Shown here: positions 1 through 7,628 of the stretch, piece by piece
How positions within the stretch are numbered: position 1 is the stretch's first letter
Layout: the number at the start of each line of letters is the position of its first letter
Notes under the pieces: model-generated
Told to the model about the DNA's origin: nothing
Database searches by the model: none
Seen by the model: the letters and a program-made list of their open reading frames with translations, nothing else
Source: Alicyclobacillus tolerans
GTDB lineage: Bacteria; Bacillota; Bacilli; Alicyclobacillales; Alicyclobacillaceae
Reading direction: 5' to 3'
Assembly: GCF_021739485.1 (NCBI RefSeq)
Contig: NZ_JAJFNK010000028.1
Location: 1-61,076 of the forward strand
DNA: 61,076 nucleotides
Translations under genes and position numbers: made by a program

Positions 1-47
1 AGAATACTTGGGGTGAAGACCCCTGGGAAGGTAGGACGTTGCCGGGC
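1..47 (+). rRNA. rrf: 5S rRNA, 3' end only
   Basis: The first bases match the conserved 3' part of bacterial 5S rRNA: helix IV/V (GAATACTTGGGG...CCCCTGGGAAGGTAGGACG) and the closing GCCGGGC strand of helix I. The 5' part lies left of the window. A good intrinsic terminator follows 17 bases later, so this is the end of an rRNA operon, probably continuing leftwards with 23S and 16S. Confidence 0.85.
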
Positions 48-63
48 GAAAGAGCAAAGCCAG

Positions 64-95
64 AGGCTGTTCCCAACGACGGGAGCAGCCTTTTT
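64..95 (+). terminator. rRNA operon terminator
   Basis: An 11-bp stem (64-74 with 81-91, one G-U pair) with a 6-base loop runs into five T residues. It lies directly after the 5S rRNA end, the expected place for a rho-independent terminator of an rrn operon. Confidence 0.8.
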
Positions 96-200
96 GGTGT
101 TGACATTGTCCCATAGAACGGCACGCCGCTGGTTGAACCATGTACGATATTCTCAAGCGGACCAAGGCGCGCCGGGGGGCCCAGGCGTCTTGCCCAAGGG

Positions 201-1100
201 CTAAGACCGACTTGTAGGCTCCCGGACCGACGCAGCAACGTCCGACTTTAGCCAATCAAACATCGCAGAGACGGCTTGTCCGTGTTCGGGTTCCGGCATG
301 TGGTGCCCCAATCCTTCGAGACGATGAAAGGCAACGGTTTTCCCCAATTCTTTCAAGCGTGCATAGAGGGCCTCCCCCTGCGAAAAATCGACCTGAACGT
401 CGTTTGTACCGTGCATGACGAGGACGGGGCAATGGATCTTCTGGGCAAACGCCAGGGGTGACCGTTCCTGATAGGCTTCAGGCACCTCCTCGGGAGTGCC
501 GCCTGTAACCCGAATCAGCATTTTTCGCAGGTCCGGGCGCTGATCGTAAGTGAGGGCCAAGTCCGCCACACCGCCCCACGTGACGGCCCGGTATACGCCC
601 TCAAGGTTGGCTGCGGCCAGCAGTGCGTTCACGGCGCCGCGGGAGAAGCCCATGATGGACACGCGATTGCGATCGACAAACGGCAGTTCCTGCATGAATC
701 GGAACGCTGCGAACACGTCCTCTCGATCCTGCCCGCCGAATGTGTCTTTGCCCTGTCCGCCTTCGTTGCCTCGGTAGGACGGTGCAAATACGGCATACCC
801 GAACGATGCAAACTCTTCAACCCACTCCAACTTCACGGCACCTACCTTTTTGATGCCGCCGCGGCAGTAAATAAACCCGGGGAGGGGAACCTGTTTGGGG
901 TCGGGGTTGAACAGATCGAGTAGGTTCGCAGAGTTGTCGGCTGGCTGCACGGTCTCATTGGGAAATAGGGCTTTGGAGCGGTAATGCTTGCGCAGCCACT
1001 TGGACAGATCGTCGCCGTCAATACGGTAGGACGGAGGGAGACCGAGATAGCCCTTGACTTTGAAATTGTCAGATAAGTAGGTCATGTGATATATAGGCAT
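201..1100 (-). CDS. alpha/beta hydrolase, prolyl oligopeptidase (S9)-like
   Basis: Serine hydrolase of about 299 residues with an alpha/beta fold. The nucleophile elbow GFSRG sits mid-protein, the acid is in HGTNDVQVD and the catalytic His in GLGHHMPE, in the usual order and spacing of S9-type peptidases and acyl-hydrolases. There is no signal peptide, so it is probably cytoplasmic. The DNFKVKGYLGLP stretch at the N terminus resembles the short strand leading into the hydrolase domain. The N-terminal beta-propeller of true oligopeptidases is absent. The start is uncertain: ATG at 1100 (MPIYHMTY) fits the fold, an upstream ATG at 1133 is possible, and neither has a good Shine-Dalgarno site. 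A TACAAT box close to 1110 suggests a nearly leaderless transcript. Substrate unknown. Confidence 0.8.
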   Translation of the reverse strand: MPIYHMTYLSDNFKVKGYLGLPPSYRIDGDDLSKWLRKHYRSKALFPNETVQPADNSANLLDLFNPDPKQVPLPGFIYCRGGIKKVGAVKLEWVEEFASFGYAVFAPSYRGNEGGQGKDTFGGQDREDVFAAFRFMQELPFVDRNRVSIMGFSRGAVNALLAAANLEGVYRAVTWGGVADLALTYDQRPDLRKMLIRVTGGTPEEVPEAYQERSPLAFAQKIHCPVLVMHGTNDVQVDFSQGEALYARLKELGKTVAFHRLEGLGHHMPEPEHGQAVSAMFDWLKSDVAASVREPTSRS

Positions 1101-1188
1101 GGGTCTATTGTAACCAGGTTCGCCAGAGAACACATCCGTCTAAAGAGGGCCATACCGCAAATTGGATGAAGGAGCAGTAAGGTACCGA

Positions 1189-1218
1189 TTGAAGTCAGTA
1201 CAAGTTCCGTGGTATACT
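1189..1218 (+). promoter_or_regulatory. promoter of tRNA-Gly(GCC)
   Basis: A -35-like TTGAAG (1189-1194) and a -10 TATACT (1213-1218) are separated by 18 bases, with the tRNA starting 24 bases later. Spacing and position fit a sigma-A promoter. Confidence 0.6.
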
Positions 1219-1241
1219 TATTTTTGCCTTCTGATGATTGT

Positions 1242-1316
1242 GCGGAAGTGGCTCAGGGGTAGAGCATCGCCTTGCCAAGGCGAGGGTCGCGGGTTCGAAT
1301 CCCGTCTTCCGCTCCA
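1242..1316 (+). tRNA. tRNA-Gly (GCC anticodon)
   Basis: A full cloverleaf can be folded: acceptor GCGGAAG with CTTCCGC, anticodon loop TTGCCAA (anticodon GCC), T-loop GTTCGAATC and an encoded CCA. It is the first element of a repeat tract, because its last 20 bases recur three more times downstream at exactly 98-bp intervals. Confidence 0.95.
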
Positions 1317-1600
1317 AAGGTCGCGAAAGACGACATTCTCACCCAAGGGTTCCCCCCTTCGAGGACTAGGCCGCACCTAACAGTGCGCCCGTCGGAATCC
1401 CGTCTTCCGCTCCAAAGGTCGCGAAAGACGACATTCTCACCCAAGGGTTCCCCTCTTCGAGGACTAGGCCGCACCTAACAGTGCGCCCGTCGGAATCCCG
1501 TCTTCCGCTCCAAAGGTCGCGAAAGACGACATTCTCACCCAAGGGTTCCCCTCTTCGAGGACTAGGCCGCACCTAACGGAGCGCGCGTCGGAATCCCGTC
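1297..1600 (+). repeat. 98-bp tandem repeat carrying the tRNA-Gly 3' end
   Basis: Starting inside the T-arm of tRNA-Gly at 1297, the sequence repeats with a period of exactly 98 bp at 1395, 1493 and 1591. There are three nearly identical units and a decayed fourth start. Each unit is about 78 bp of spacer, with small hairpins such as CGCAC-CTAACA-GTGCG, plus the last 20 bases of the tRNA (T-arm half, acceptor strand, CCA). The fourth copy diverges to TTTTGCGCCG. The arrangement parallels the E. coli tyrT repeats, which also carry the tRNA 3' end. The spacer shows no protein with ribosome-site support. Confidence 0.9.
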
Positions 1601-1617
1601 TTTTGCGCCGCAGACGC

Positions 1618-1694
<77 letters not shown>

Positions 1695-1731
1695 AACCTA
1701 CATACAACTGTTTCGAAGCGATATTGTGATT

Positions 1732-1780
1732 CCAAGCATCAGCTTGCGTCAGGCGCAAGCTGATGCTTGGATTTTTATTT
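1732..1780 (+). terminator. tRNA operon terminator
   Basis: A perfect 17-bp stem (1732-1748 with 1754-1770) is followed by a T-rich tail ATTTTTATTT. It ends the tRNA-Gly/tRNA-CAU transcript. Confidence 0.92.
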
Positions 1781-1948
1781 GCGCAAACAGGCATTGAACA
1801 ACCGGACAAATCAGTGGTTAGACCTAGCATTCTGCAATTTTGACACTCCTCGAACTCAAATCTCGAACCCAAATCTGAAACTCAAATGTTGATATTGTTC
1901 GAGCCGCTTCACGTCAAACTTTCTCCATGTTTCATCGACGTAGCATCC

Positions 1949-2110
1949 CTAATTGATATGCACTCCTACGGCACTTGCAAAGACAAAGAGCAGGAGTGCA
2001 GATACGAACCATAACCACACGTGTTTGCGCCACTTGGGGACAATGATCCGCACGATGCCAACGAGTACGGCCGCGAAGGAAATGAGCACCATCAATATGG
2101 GCCATATCAC
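1949..2110 (-). CDS. small two-helix membrane protein, 53 aa
   Basis: A GTG start at 2110, with AGGTGAT about 7 bases upstream, opens a 53-codon frame ending in TAG at 1949. The product begins MIWPILMVLISFAAVLVG. It has two hydrophobic stretches (about residues 2-24 and 31-50) joined by a basic loop PKWRKH, which predicts a helical hairpin in the membrane. No family is recognised. It stands alone between the tRNA terminator and the ABC operon on the other strand. The hydrophobic pattern and ribosome site make it more than a chance frame, but conservation cannot be judged here. Confidence 0.5.
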   Translation of the reverse strand: MIWPILMVLISFAAVLVGIVRIIVPKWRKHVWLWFVSALLLFVFASAVGVHIN

Positions 2111-2514
2111 GAAATCATCACCTACTTCGTAGCATTACGCTACAAGGACAATTTTGAAATTGTATTGATTTGTGGTCCCTTTCGTGTGTATGTCCACCAA
2201 GTTTTCACCTTCATAGTCAAGTTCTGAATACCGAGATGGAACTTCTCCGCGTTACGAACTGCCTGGACGAACCTGGAACAAAAAAAGGCACAGTCCCCAT
2301 CGCGTCTTTCATCTGTTTAGGTGTTATAGGTCGGTCTTTAAAAAACACATAGGGTGCTACAACAGCGCTTTAACAAACGTTACAAAGCATTTACGCTTTG
2401 TTAACCAGACGTCCATCGACCATTTACATCCCAAATGTACAATGCAAATTGAACAGACGAGCTAACCCAATGGAACTCAAGGACACCGCTGCGACATGCA
2501 AAGGAAGCACTGAA
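2111..2514. other. intergenic region upstream of the ABC importer operon
   Basis: About 400 bases separate the small membrane gene from the importer operon. An imperfect inverted repeat with the core ACAAAGC-ATTTAC-GCTTTGT at 2382-2401 is the most visible element and is listed separately. No convincing gene was seen: the short plus-strand frames at 2021-2352 lack ribosome sites. Confidence 0.5.
2379..2405. promoter_or_regulatory. inverted repeat, candidate operator of the ABC importer
   Basis: A perfect 7-bp inverted repeat ACAAAGC/GCTTTGT around ATTTAC lies in a longer near-palindrome (GTTACAAAGC ... GCTTTGTTAAC). It sits 110-135 bp upstream of the first permease start, a reasonable place for a LacI-type or similar repressor of a carbohydrate or phosphodiester importer. 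No regulator gene is adjacent. Confidence 0.4.
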
Positions 2515-3582
2515 ATGAAACAGCTGCTTTGGTTGTCGCTGCGTCAGATAGGTTCCATTGCGGTCATGATTGTCGGCGCCGCCGGTTTGAACTTGGGTGG
2601 TGCGCATGAGGTACTACAGAGCAAAGGGGGGGATTGGTTGCTTTCAAGCGAGAATACGTTGGGTTCATCCATACAAGCAGATGCACGAAACGAAGTCCGG
2701 GTGCCATTCCAGGCTGCACTGGGTCGAGTGAGTCACTGGGCCTTTCTAGCACCGGCGATGTTGCTTCTGACTGTCTTTATTTTTGTGCCAGCTGTATATG
2801 TCGTTTATCTGAGCCTTCTGCATTGGAATCTTCTCAGCTCACATCCAAAGTTTGTTGGATTCGCAAATTATGCCGTTCTGTTTCGAGACAGCAACTTCCA
2901 TACCGCACTCATCAACTCCGGCTTAGTCAGCGCGGCCATGGTGTTCATCGCCCTGCCCATTGGACTGGCGCTTGCGATGCTGGCTGATCTCGGTCTGCGA
3001 GGCACACGGTTGTACCGCACGATTCTCTTTGGCCCCTACGTCATTCCGCTGGTCGCGTCAGGACTAATTTGGTCCCTTTTGTTCAATGGCAGGAACGGAT
3101 TCATTGACCAGGTGCTCGGTGTTTTCGGGATTGCAGGACCCGATTGGCTTGGGACGCAGCCTTACGCACTCATGGCGGTGATGGTCGTCACGATATGGCA
3201 GTTTACTGGCTATTACATGCTTATTTTCCTCGGCGGCCTGCAGGGCGTCCCAATCGATCTCAAGGAAGCCGCGCGTGTCGACGGGGCTGGGGGATGGAGG
3301 GTGTTTCGCAGTGTGACTCTTCCATCTCTGTCTCCGAGTCTGTTTTTCGCCATCGTCGTCTGTTTGATTCAATCTTTGCAAACCTTTGACCAGGTTTACG
3401 TGATGACCAACGGCGGACCTGACGGCGCGACGACAACCCTGGTTTATTACATCTTTCAACAAGGGTTCGGGATGTACAACATTGGGCCTGCAACCGCCGC
3501 ATCGGTCGTCCTGCTCGTGATACTCGCGTTATTAACCTTTATCCAGATGCGCTTTAGTCAGAGATGGGTGGTGGAAGAATGA
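2515..3582 (+). CDS. ABC transporter permease, UgpA/MalF type
   Basis: Inner-membrane permease of the carbohydrate-uptake-1 family. Six or so hydrophobic helices begin with the segment WAFLAPAMLLLTVFIFVPAVY. The ABC-coupling EAA loop is EAARVDGAGGWRVFRSVTLP, near residue 250. The start at ATG 2515 (MKQLLWLS) has AAGGAAG 7 bases upstream; an in-frame ATG at 2398 has no ribosome site. The extra N-terminal tail of about 60 residues is longer than usual. The gene overlaps the next permease by ATGA, so the two are translationally coupled. With the binding protein and a glycerophosphodiesterase downstream, a glycerol-3-phosphate or glycerophosphodiester importer is likely, but other sugars are not excluded. 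No ATPase gene is present, so a shared MsmX/UgpC-type ATPase encoded elsewhere is implied. Confidence 0.88.
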   Translation: MKQLLWLSLRQIGSIAVMIVGAAGLNLGGAHEVLQSKGGDWLLSSENTLGSSIQADARNEVRVPFQAALGRVSHWAFLAPAMLLLTVFIFVPAVYVVYLSLLHWNLLSSHPKFVGFANYAVLFRDSNFHTALINSGLVSAAMVFIALPIGLALAMLADLGLRGTRLYRTILFGPYVIPLVASGLIWSLLFNGRNGFIDQVLGVFGIAGPDWLGTQPYALMAVMVVTIWQFTGYYMLIFLGGLQGVPIDLKEAARVDGAGGWRVFRSVTLPSLSPSLFFAIVVCLIQSLQTFDQVYVMTNGGPDGATTTLVYYIFQQGFGMYNIGPATAASVVLLVILALLTFIQMRFSQRWVVEE

Positions 3583-4415
3583 CGAAAGTCAATCCATTGG
3601 CAAAAGTAATGGCTCACGCCGTCCTCATTGCCGCGTGTCTCGTTGTACTGTTGCCCGTGTATTGGATGGCCGTGAGCGCATTGGAGCCGAATGCAGACAT
3701 TCTGTCGTCCACGGTCCACTGGATACCATCTCACTTTGAACTGGGAAACTTCGTGAAAGCCTTGCAGTCACAGCCATTTGGCCGGTTCTTTCTAAACAGC
3801 TTTCTGATGAGTACATTGATTGTCGCGTGTCAGTTGATAACATCCAGCTTGGCTGCTTACGCACTTGTCTTTATGCCGATGAGAAACAAACGACGTTGGT
3901 TTTTTACCATCCTGCTCGCCATGATGGTACCGATGCAAGCAACGTTTATCCCGGTATACCTGATTTTAAGCAGTATCCACCTCATCAATACGTTTGCAGG
4001 TCTCGTACTGCCCTTTGCGGGCAGCGCGTTCGGGATCTTCCTGCTTCGGCAAGGCTTTGTCTCCATTCCAAAGGACTTGGTGCATGCTGCAAGAATGGAT
4101 GGAGCTTCCGAGTGGCGCATCCTTGCCTCCATCGTGTTGCCCAATGCTAAACCGATGCTCATTACTCTGACTTTGCTCAACTTCGTGTTCCACTATAACG
4201 ACTTGTTTTGGCCGCTGATCTCGACGAATACGACCAACATGCGCGTCGTCCCGGTTGCGCTGTCGTACTTCCTGAGTCAGGAAGCCGGACAAACCCTGCA
4301 GTGGAACCTGTTGATGGCTGCCGACCTTGTGACGATTCTACCGGTTCTCGCATTATTCCTGTTCGGCCAACGCTACATGGTCAAAGGCATTATGGGCAGT
4401 GCCATCAAGGGGTGA
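3579..4415 (+). CDS. ABC transporter permease, UgpE/MalG type
   Basis: Second permease of the importer, about 278 residues with six predicted helices. The EAA coupling loop DLVHAARMDGASEWRILASI lies near residue 180, and the short N-terminal helix HAVLIAACLVVLLPVYWM is typical of MalG/UgpE. I chose the ATG at 3579, which overlaps the TGA of the upstream gene (ATGA) with GGTGG and GGAAG just before it. It would form a heterodimer with the preceding permease. Spacing to the binding-protein gene is about 100 bp, with a strong ribosome site there. Confidence 0.9.
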   Translation: MTKVNPLAKVMAHAVLIAACLVVLLPVYWMAVSALEPNADILSSTVHWIPSHFELGNFVKALQSQPFGRFFLNSFLMSTLIVACQLITSSLAAYALVFMPMRNKRRWFFTILLAMMVPMQATFIPVYLILSSIHLINTFAGLVLPFAGSAFGIFLLRQGFVSIPKDLVHAARMDGASEWRILASIVLPNAKPMLITLTLLNFVFHYNDLFWPLISTNTTNMRVVPVALSYFLSQEAGQTLQWNLLMAADLVTILPVLALFLFGQRYMVKGIMGSAIKG

Positions 4416-4512
4416 AACGGCGTTTGGCCGATCGCGAGTCCGGTGAGCCAAAGCAAGATTTGGCACTCGATTCGAAACACATTCATGCGCTTTGCGCGAG
4501 GAGGAAAACCGA

Positions 4513-5853
4513 TTGAAACCGAAATACGTGAAAGGCAGCGCGATGTTGTTGGCTGTGGCAGGACTGATGGCGGTGGCCGGATGCGGTACGAACACCGGCA
4601 GCAACAACGCTTCGAATTCCCCTGCGGCAAGTACAAGTTCTTCTGGCGGCGGGAACAAGGTTGTAAACATCACTTTCTGGTACGGAATTGGCAGCAACCT
4701 CAGCAACGATGTACAAACGATGGTACAACAGTTTAACGCATCGCATCCGAACATCCACGTCACGGCTACCTATCAGGGCAGTTATTCAGGAGGCGGTCCG
4801 GAACAACAAAAACTCTTGGCTGCGCTCGCAGCCGGCAACCCGCCTGACATTGCCCAAATTGAAGTCAACTCCATGGGCGTGTTCGCCAATTCGGGCAAGT
4901 TGATGGACCTGACGAACTTCATGAACGGAAGTCGTGTCGATAAACCGAGCAACTTCTTAAATGGAATGCTCGTCAGTACCGAGTGGGGCGGCAAGTACTA
5001 CGGTGTTCCGCTCAATCGAAGTGTTCCAGTGCTCTATTACAATAAAACCCTGTTCGCCAAAGCCGGCATCAAGAATCCGCCGAAAACATGGGACGAACTG
5101 GCCTCCGATGCAGCCAAGTTAACCAGCGGATCGGGCAGCAGCAAGGTCTACGGCTATGGTCCACTCGTCGACTGGTGGCCATTTGAATCGATGGTTTGGT
5201 CTTCTGGAAGCCAAATTCTATCGAGCGATGGCACAAAAGCGACGTTTGATACTCCGGAATTGGAGCGCGTTTTGGGCGTACAACAATCACTTGTGAAAAA
5301 CGGCGATGCACTCGTGGAATCGGGGACGAACTACTGGAACTTAATGACCCAGGACTTCATCAACGGTAAAATTGCCATGGATGTCGACTCAATTGGCTCA
5401 GCAGCATCCGTGCAGCAAGGCGTCGGTTCCAAATTCCAGTGGGGTACCGCCTATGTGCCTGGCGACAAAACCTTGAACGTCCCGCCCGGTGGCGGTGACA
5501 TGGCCATCATGAAGGGCATTCCGACGGATCGCGTTAAAGCCGCCGAGGCATTCATCGAATGGTGGACGTCGCCTGCACAAACGCTGGAGTGGTCTAAGAT
5601 GACCGGTTATCTGCCTGTCCAAAAGGCGGCCGTCAACGAAGCTTCGTATCAGGCTTACTTGAAGCAAAATCCACAGTTCAAGACGGCTCTGGACGAATTG
5701 CAGTATCAGAAGGCCGCTCCAGCGTCGCCGCACCTGCTCAGCGTCCTTCAATATGCGCAGCAAGGGCTGCAAGGTATTTTTGATGAGGGGAAATCCATTC
5801 ATTCAGCCATGCAACAGGCAGTCAGCCAGGCAAACAGTGTCTTAGGCGGCTGA
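4513..5853 (+). CDS. ABC transporter substrate-binding lipoprotein, UgpB/MalE type
   Basis: Extracellular solute-binding protein (family 1), about 446 residues. The TTG start at 4513 has GAGGAGG 8 bases upstream and gives a lipoprotein signal with lipobox VAGC (Cys near residue 24), then a Ser/Asn-rich linker. The mature part starts VVNITFWYGIGSNLSNDVQTMV, the usual first lobe of this family, and AFIEWWTSPAQTLEWSKMTGYLP in the second lobe is also typical. It delivers substrate to the two permeases upstream. UgpB-like specificity is inferred from the glycerophosphodiesterase that follows; no ligand residues were compared. Confidence 0.9.
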   Translation: MKPKYVKGSAMLLAVAGLMAVAGCGTNTGSNNASNSPAASTSSSGGGNKVVNITFWYGIGSNLSNDVQTMVQQFNASHPNIHVTATYQGSYSGGGPEQQKLLAALAAGNPPDIAQIEVNSMGVFANSGKLMDLTNFMNGSRVDKPSNFLNGMLVSTEWGGKYYGVPLNRSVPVLYYNKTLFAKAGIKNPPKTWDELASDAAKLTSGSGSSKVYGYGPLVDWWPFESMVWSSGSQILSSDGTKATFDTPELERVLGVQQSLVKNGDALVESGTNYWNLMTQDFINGKIAMDVDSIGSAASVQQGVGSKFQWGTAYVPGDKTLNVPPGGGDMAIMKGIPTDRVKAAEAFIEWWTSPAQTLEWSKMTGYLPVQKAAVNEASYQAYLKQNPQFKTALDELQYQKAAPASPHLLSVLQYAQQGLQGIFDEGKSIHSAMQQAVSQANSVLGG

Positions 5854-5869
5854 GATTCGGTAAACGAGT

Positions 5870-5915
5870 TCGAGGTGGACTGTCTGCAAATGGACCGTCC
5901 GCCTCGATTCTGTCT
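5870..5915 (+). terminator. terminator after the binding-protein gene
   Basis: A stem TCGAGG-T-GGAC with GTCC-G-CCTCGA (5870-5880 with 5897-5907) precedes TTCTGTCT. The weak T tract may allow partial read-through into the glycerophosphodiesterase gene. Confidence 0.55.
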
Positions 5916-6006
5916 GGGAGATTTGAGGAATCCAACCGCAAGCGCATTCGTGGTCGTGTGCGATATATTTCAACACATTTCAACACATAGAGAGGCGTGA
6001 AGTGAA

Positions 6007-6771
6007 TTGAAAACACAATCGAAGGTCCTTGCGCACCGAGGATTTAGTGCAAAATATCCAGAAAACACGCTTCTTGCCTTCCGCAAAGCGTTCGAGTTGC
6101 CCATTGAAGGGCTGGAATTCGACGTCCACATTACCGCCGATGAAGTCCCTGTGGTGATACACGATGCAAAGGTCGACCGCACAACAGACGGGCAGGGACG
6201 CATCGCCCTTATGGATTGCGACGCGGTCCGGACACTGAATGCTTCCGCACACCGGCCAGAGTTTGGCTTCCAATCCGTACCGACTCTGTTGGAGGTGCTC
6301 AATGACGCCTATCAAATGCGTCCGGATGGTCTGTATAACATCGAGATCAAGGTGGATGGAGCGGACTGGAAACCTCTCGTTGATCGGGTCGTATCCGTAG
6401 TGCACAATCACCCGTTGAAACGGAGAGTCCTTGTATCCTCGTTTCATCACGACTGCCTTGCATACCTAAAGGAGCGGGATGCCAGTTTTGAGATTGGTTT
6501 GTTAATGGCGGATTTTGAGGACGAACCCTGGTATCTCGCAAAACAGCTCAACGCGTACTCCGTGAACTTGGATTATCGAAACACTACGGATGACTTGGTT
6601 CGGGGGTGCCGTGACCACCAAATACGAACCGCGGTATGGACTGTGGATGAGCCGGAAACGATTCGGCGTTTTATGCGTTTGGACACAGATTTGCTGATTA
6701 CGAACGTTCCTGATGTCGCTGAGAGTGTACGAAGTACCTTGGCTGAAACCGCACTCAAAACCTTGTACTGA
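6007..6771 (+). CDS. ugpQ: glycerophosphodiester phosphodiesterase
   Basis: Hydrolyses glycerophosphodiesters to glycerol-3-phosphate plus an alcohol. The GDPD signature is intact at the N terminus: AHRGFSAKYPENT (catalytic His and Arg, then Glu-Asn), GLEFDVHIT (metal-binding Glu and Asp) and VVIHD (second catalytic His). Later IEIKVDG and the terminal TNVPD are also family hallmarks. At 254 residues without a signal peptide it is a cytoplasmic single-domain enzyme. The start is TTG at 6007 after GAGGCGTGAAG. Its place after the ABC genes suggests that imported glycerophosphodiesters are cut inside the cell. The gene's stop codon is inside a strong hairpin. Confidence 0.9.
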   Translation: MKTQSKVLAHRGFSAKYPENTLLAFRKAFELPIEGLEFDVHITADEVPVVIHDAKVDRTTDGQGRIALMDCDAVRTLNASAHRPEFGFQSVPTLLEVLNDAYQMRPDGLYNIEIKVDGADWKPLVDRVVSVVHNHPLKRRVLVSSFHHDCLAYLKERDASFEIGLLMADFEDEPWYLAKQLNAYSVNLDYRNTTDDLVRGCRDHQIRTAVWTVDEPETIRRFMRLDTDLLITNVPDVAESVRSTLAETALKTLY

Positions 6772-6805
6772 CGTTGGCTGTTTTATTGGAGCCAACGTCA
6801 GTACA
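6764..6805 (+). terminator. hairpin overlapping the ugpQ stop codon
   Basis: A perfect 16-bp stem (6764-6779 with 6790-6805) includes the last codon and stop of the phosphodiesterase gene. No T run follows, so it may act as an mRNA 3' end stabiliser or a weak terminator. Confidence 0.6.
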
Positions 6806-6932
6806 TCCAAAAAATTCCTCCTCACATCGCGGACCTCGTGGGCTTTGAGAAATACAGACCTTAGTAACGCATGAGGATCCGAAAACACTGGATAATATAA
6901 CAAACACAGTTAAAAGTGGAGGAAACCATCTG

Positions 6933-7301
6933 ATGAAACTTTTGCACATGGTGAGTGTGAGTGCCGCAGTGATTGGAACAGCAGCCCTGACCGCGCCCCA
7001 GGTGACACAAGCCTCGGTAAGAACGGTCTATATCAGCATTACAGATCGCGGATTTGCCCCGAACCACGTTCTGACGGTAGCGAATCAACCTGTATCTATC
7101 ACGGTGGTCAACAACGGTCATCAAATCCATCAATTTTCGATACCGCATTATCGAATCTACACGGAAAACCTGAAACCAGGTGCAAAATCAAACATTCAAT
7201 TCTCTCCGTGGACTGTGGGCCGGTTTGAGATGATGTCGGACCCTTCGGGGAAAGACCAACCGGAGTTTACGGGTCAATTTACTGTGACCGATCAAAAATA
7301 A
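6933..7301 (+). CDS. secreted cupredoxin-like protein
   Basis: A 122-residue protein with a Sec signal peptide (about residues 1-26, cleavage near QASVRTV) and one beta-rich domain resembling cupredoxins. PNHVLTVANQPVSITVVNNGHQIHQFSIPHY matches the first part, including the first ligand-type His. The second part, where copper-binding members have Cys, His and Met, reads GRFEMMSDPSGKDQPEF and has neither Cys nor a second ligand His, so type-1 copper binding is doubtful. The ribosome site AGTGGAGG lies 9 bases before the ATG. It is monocistronic. It could be a structural cupredoxin relative or bind metal differently. Confidence 0.7.
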   Translation: MKLLHMVSVSAAVIGTAALTAPQVTQASVRTVYISITDRGFAPNHVLTVANQPVSITVVNNGHQIHQFSIPHYRIYTENLKPGAKSNIQFSPWTVGRFEMMSDPSGKDQPEFTGQFTVTDQK

Positions 7302-7407
7302 GTTGTAGACCACGTCAAAGGACGTACATCGTATCTAGCAGCACAGCCTGTCTGGTCTGAGGCGGGTGCGGTCGGTCTGTCAGATACCCTGCGGACTCGC
7401 CGCGCCG

Positions 7408-7436
7408 TTGTCTTAGGCCAATGATGAGTATATAAT
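7408..7436 (+). promoter_or_regulatory. promoter of tRNA-Gly(UCC)
   Basis: A -35 TTGTCT (7408-7413), a 17-base spacer and a consensus -10 TATAAT (7431-7436) lie 22 bases before the tRNA. Confidence 0.8.
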
Positions 7437-7458
7437 GATTGTACGCATGAAGTTACAT

Positions 7459-7532
7459 GCGGGTGTAGTTCAATGGTAGAACTCCAGCCTTCCAAGCTGG
7501 TCGCGTGGGTTCGATTCCCATCACCCGCTCCA
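7459..7532 (+). tRNA. tRNA-Gly (UCC anticodon)
   Basis: The cloverleaf has acceptor GCGGGTG with CACCCGC, anticodon loop CTTCCAA (TCC), T-loop GTTCGATTC and an encoded CCA. Its last 26 bases plus two flanking bases are repeated at 8212-8239, after the Uma2 gene, which marks this gene as a probable integration target. Confidence 0.96.
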
Positions 7533-7534
7533 TA
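7507..7534 (+). repeat. attL-like 28-bp direct repeat in the tRNA-Gly 3' end
   Basis: The 28 bases covering the T-arm, acceptor 3' strand, CCA and TA are identical to 8212-8239. The distance between the copies is 705 bp. Such a pair flanking foreign DNA is what site-specific integration into a tRNA gene leaves. Confidence 0.85.
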
Positions 7535-7546
7535 GATAACAGTAAG

Positions 7547-7580
7547 CCGTCTTAGACTGACAACAGCTAAGGCGGTTTTT
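7547..7580 (+). terminator. terminator after tRNA-Gly(UCC)
   Basis: A 9-bp stem (7547-7555 with 7567-7575) ends in five T residues. Its left arm and loop start, CCGTCTTAGACTGACA, recur in the terminator at 9379-9415. Confidence 0.8.
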
Positions 7581-7628
7581 GTTGTAGGTACAATGGGCTA
7601 TAATGGACGTCAAAGGGTGGGATTAGGT

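Noticed and set aside
1253..1572. Minus-strand ORFs of 68-73 aa with the GAEDGIRTRD-type ending
   Set aside because: They read the antisense of tRNA-Gly and its repeats; this peptide is a well-known false translation of tRNA genes.
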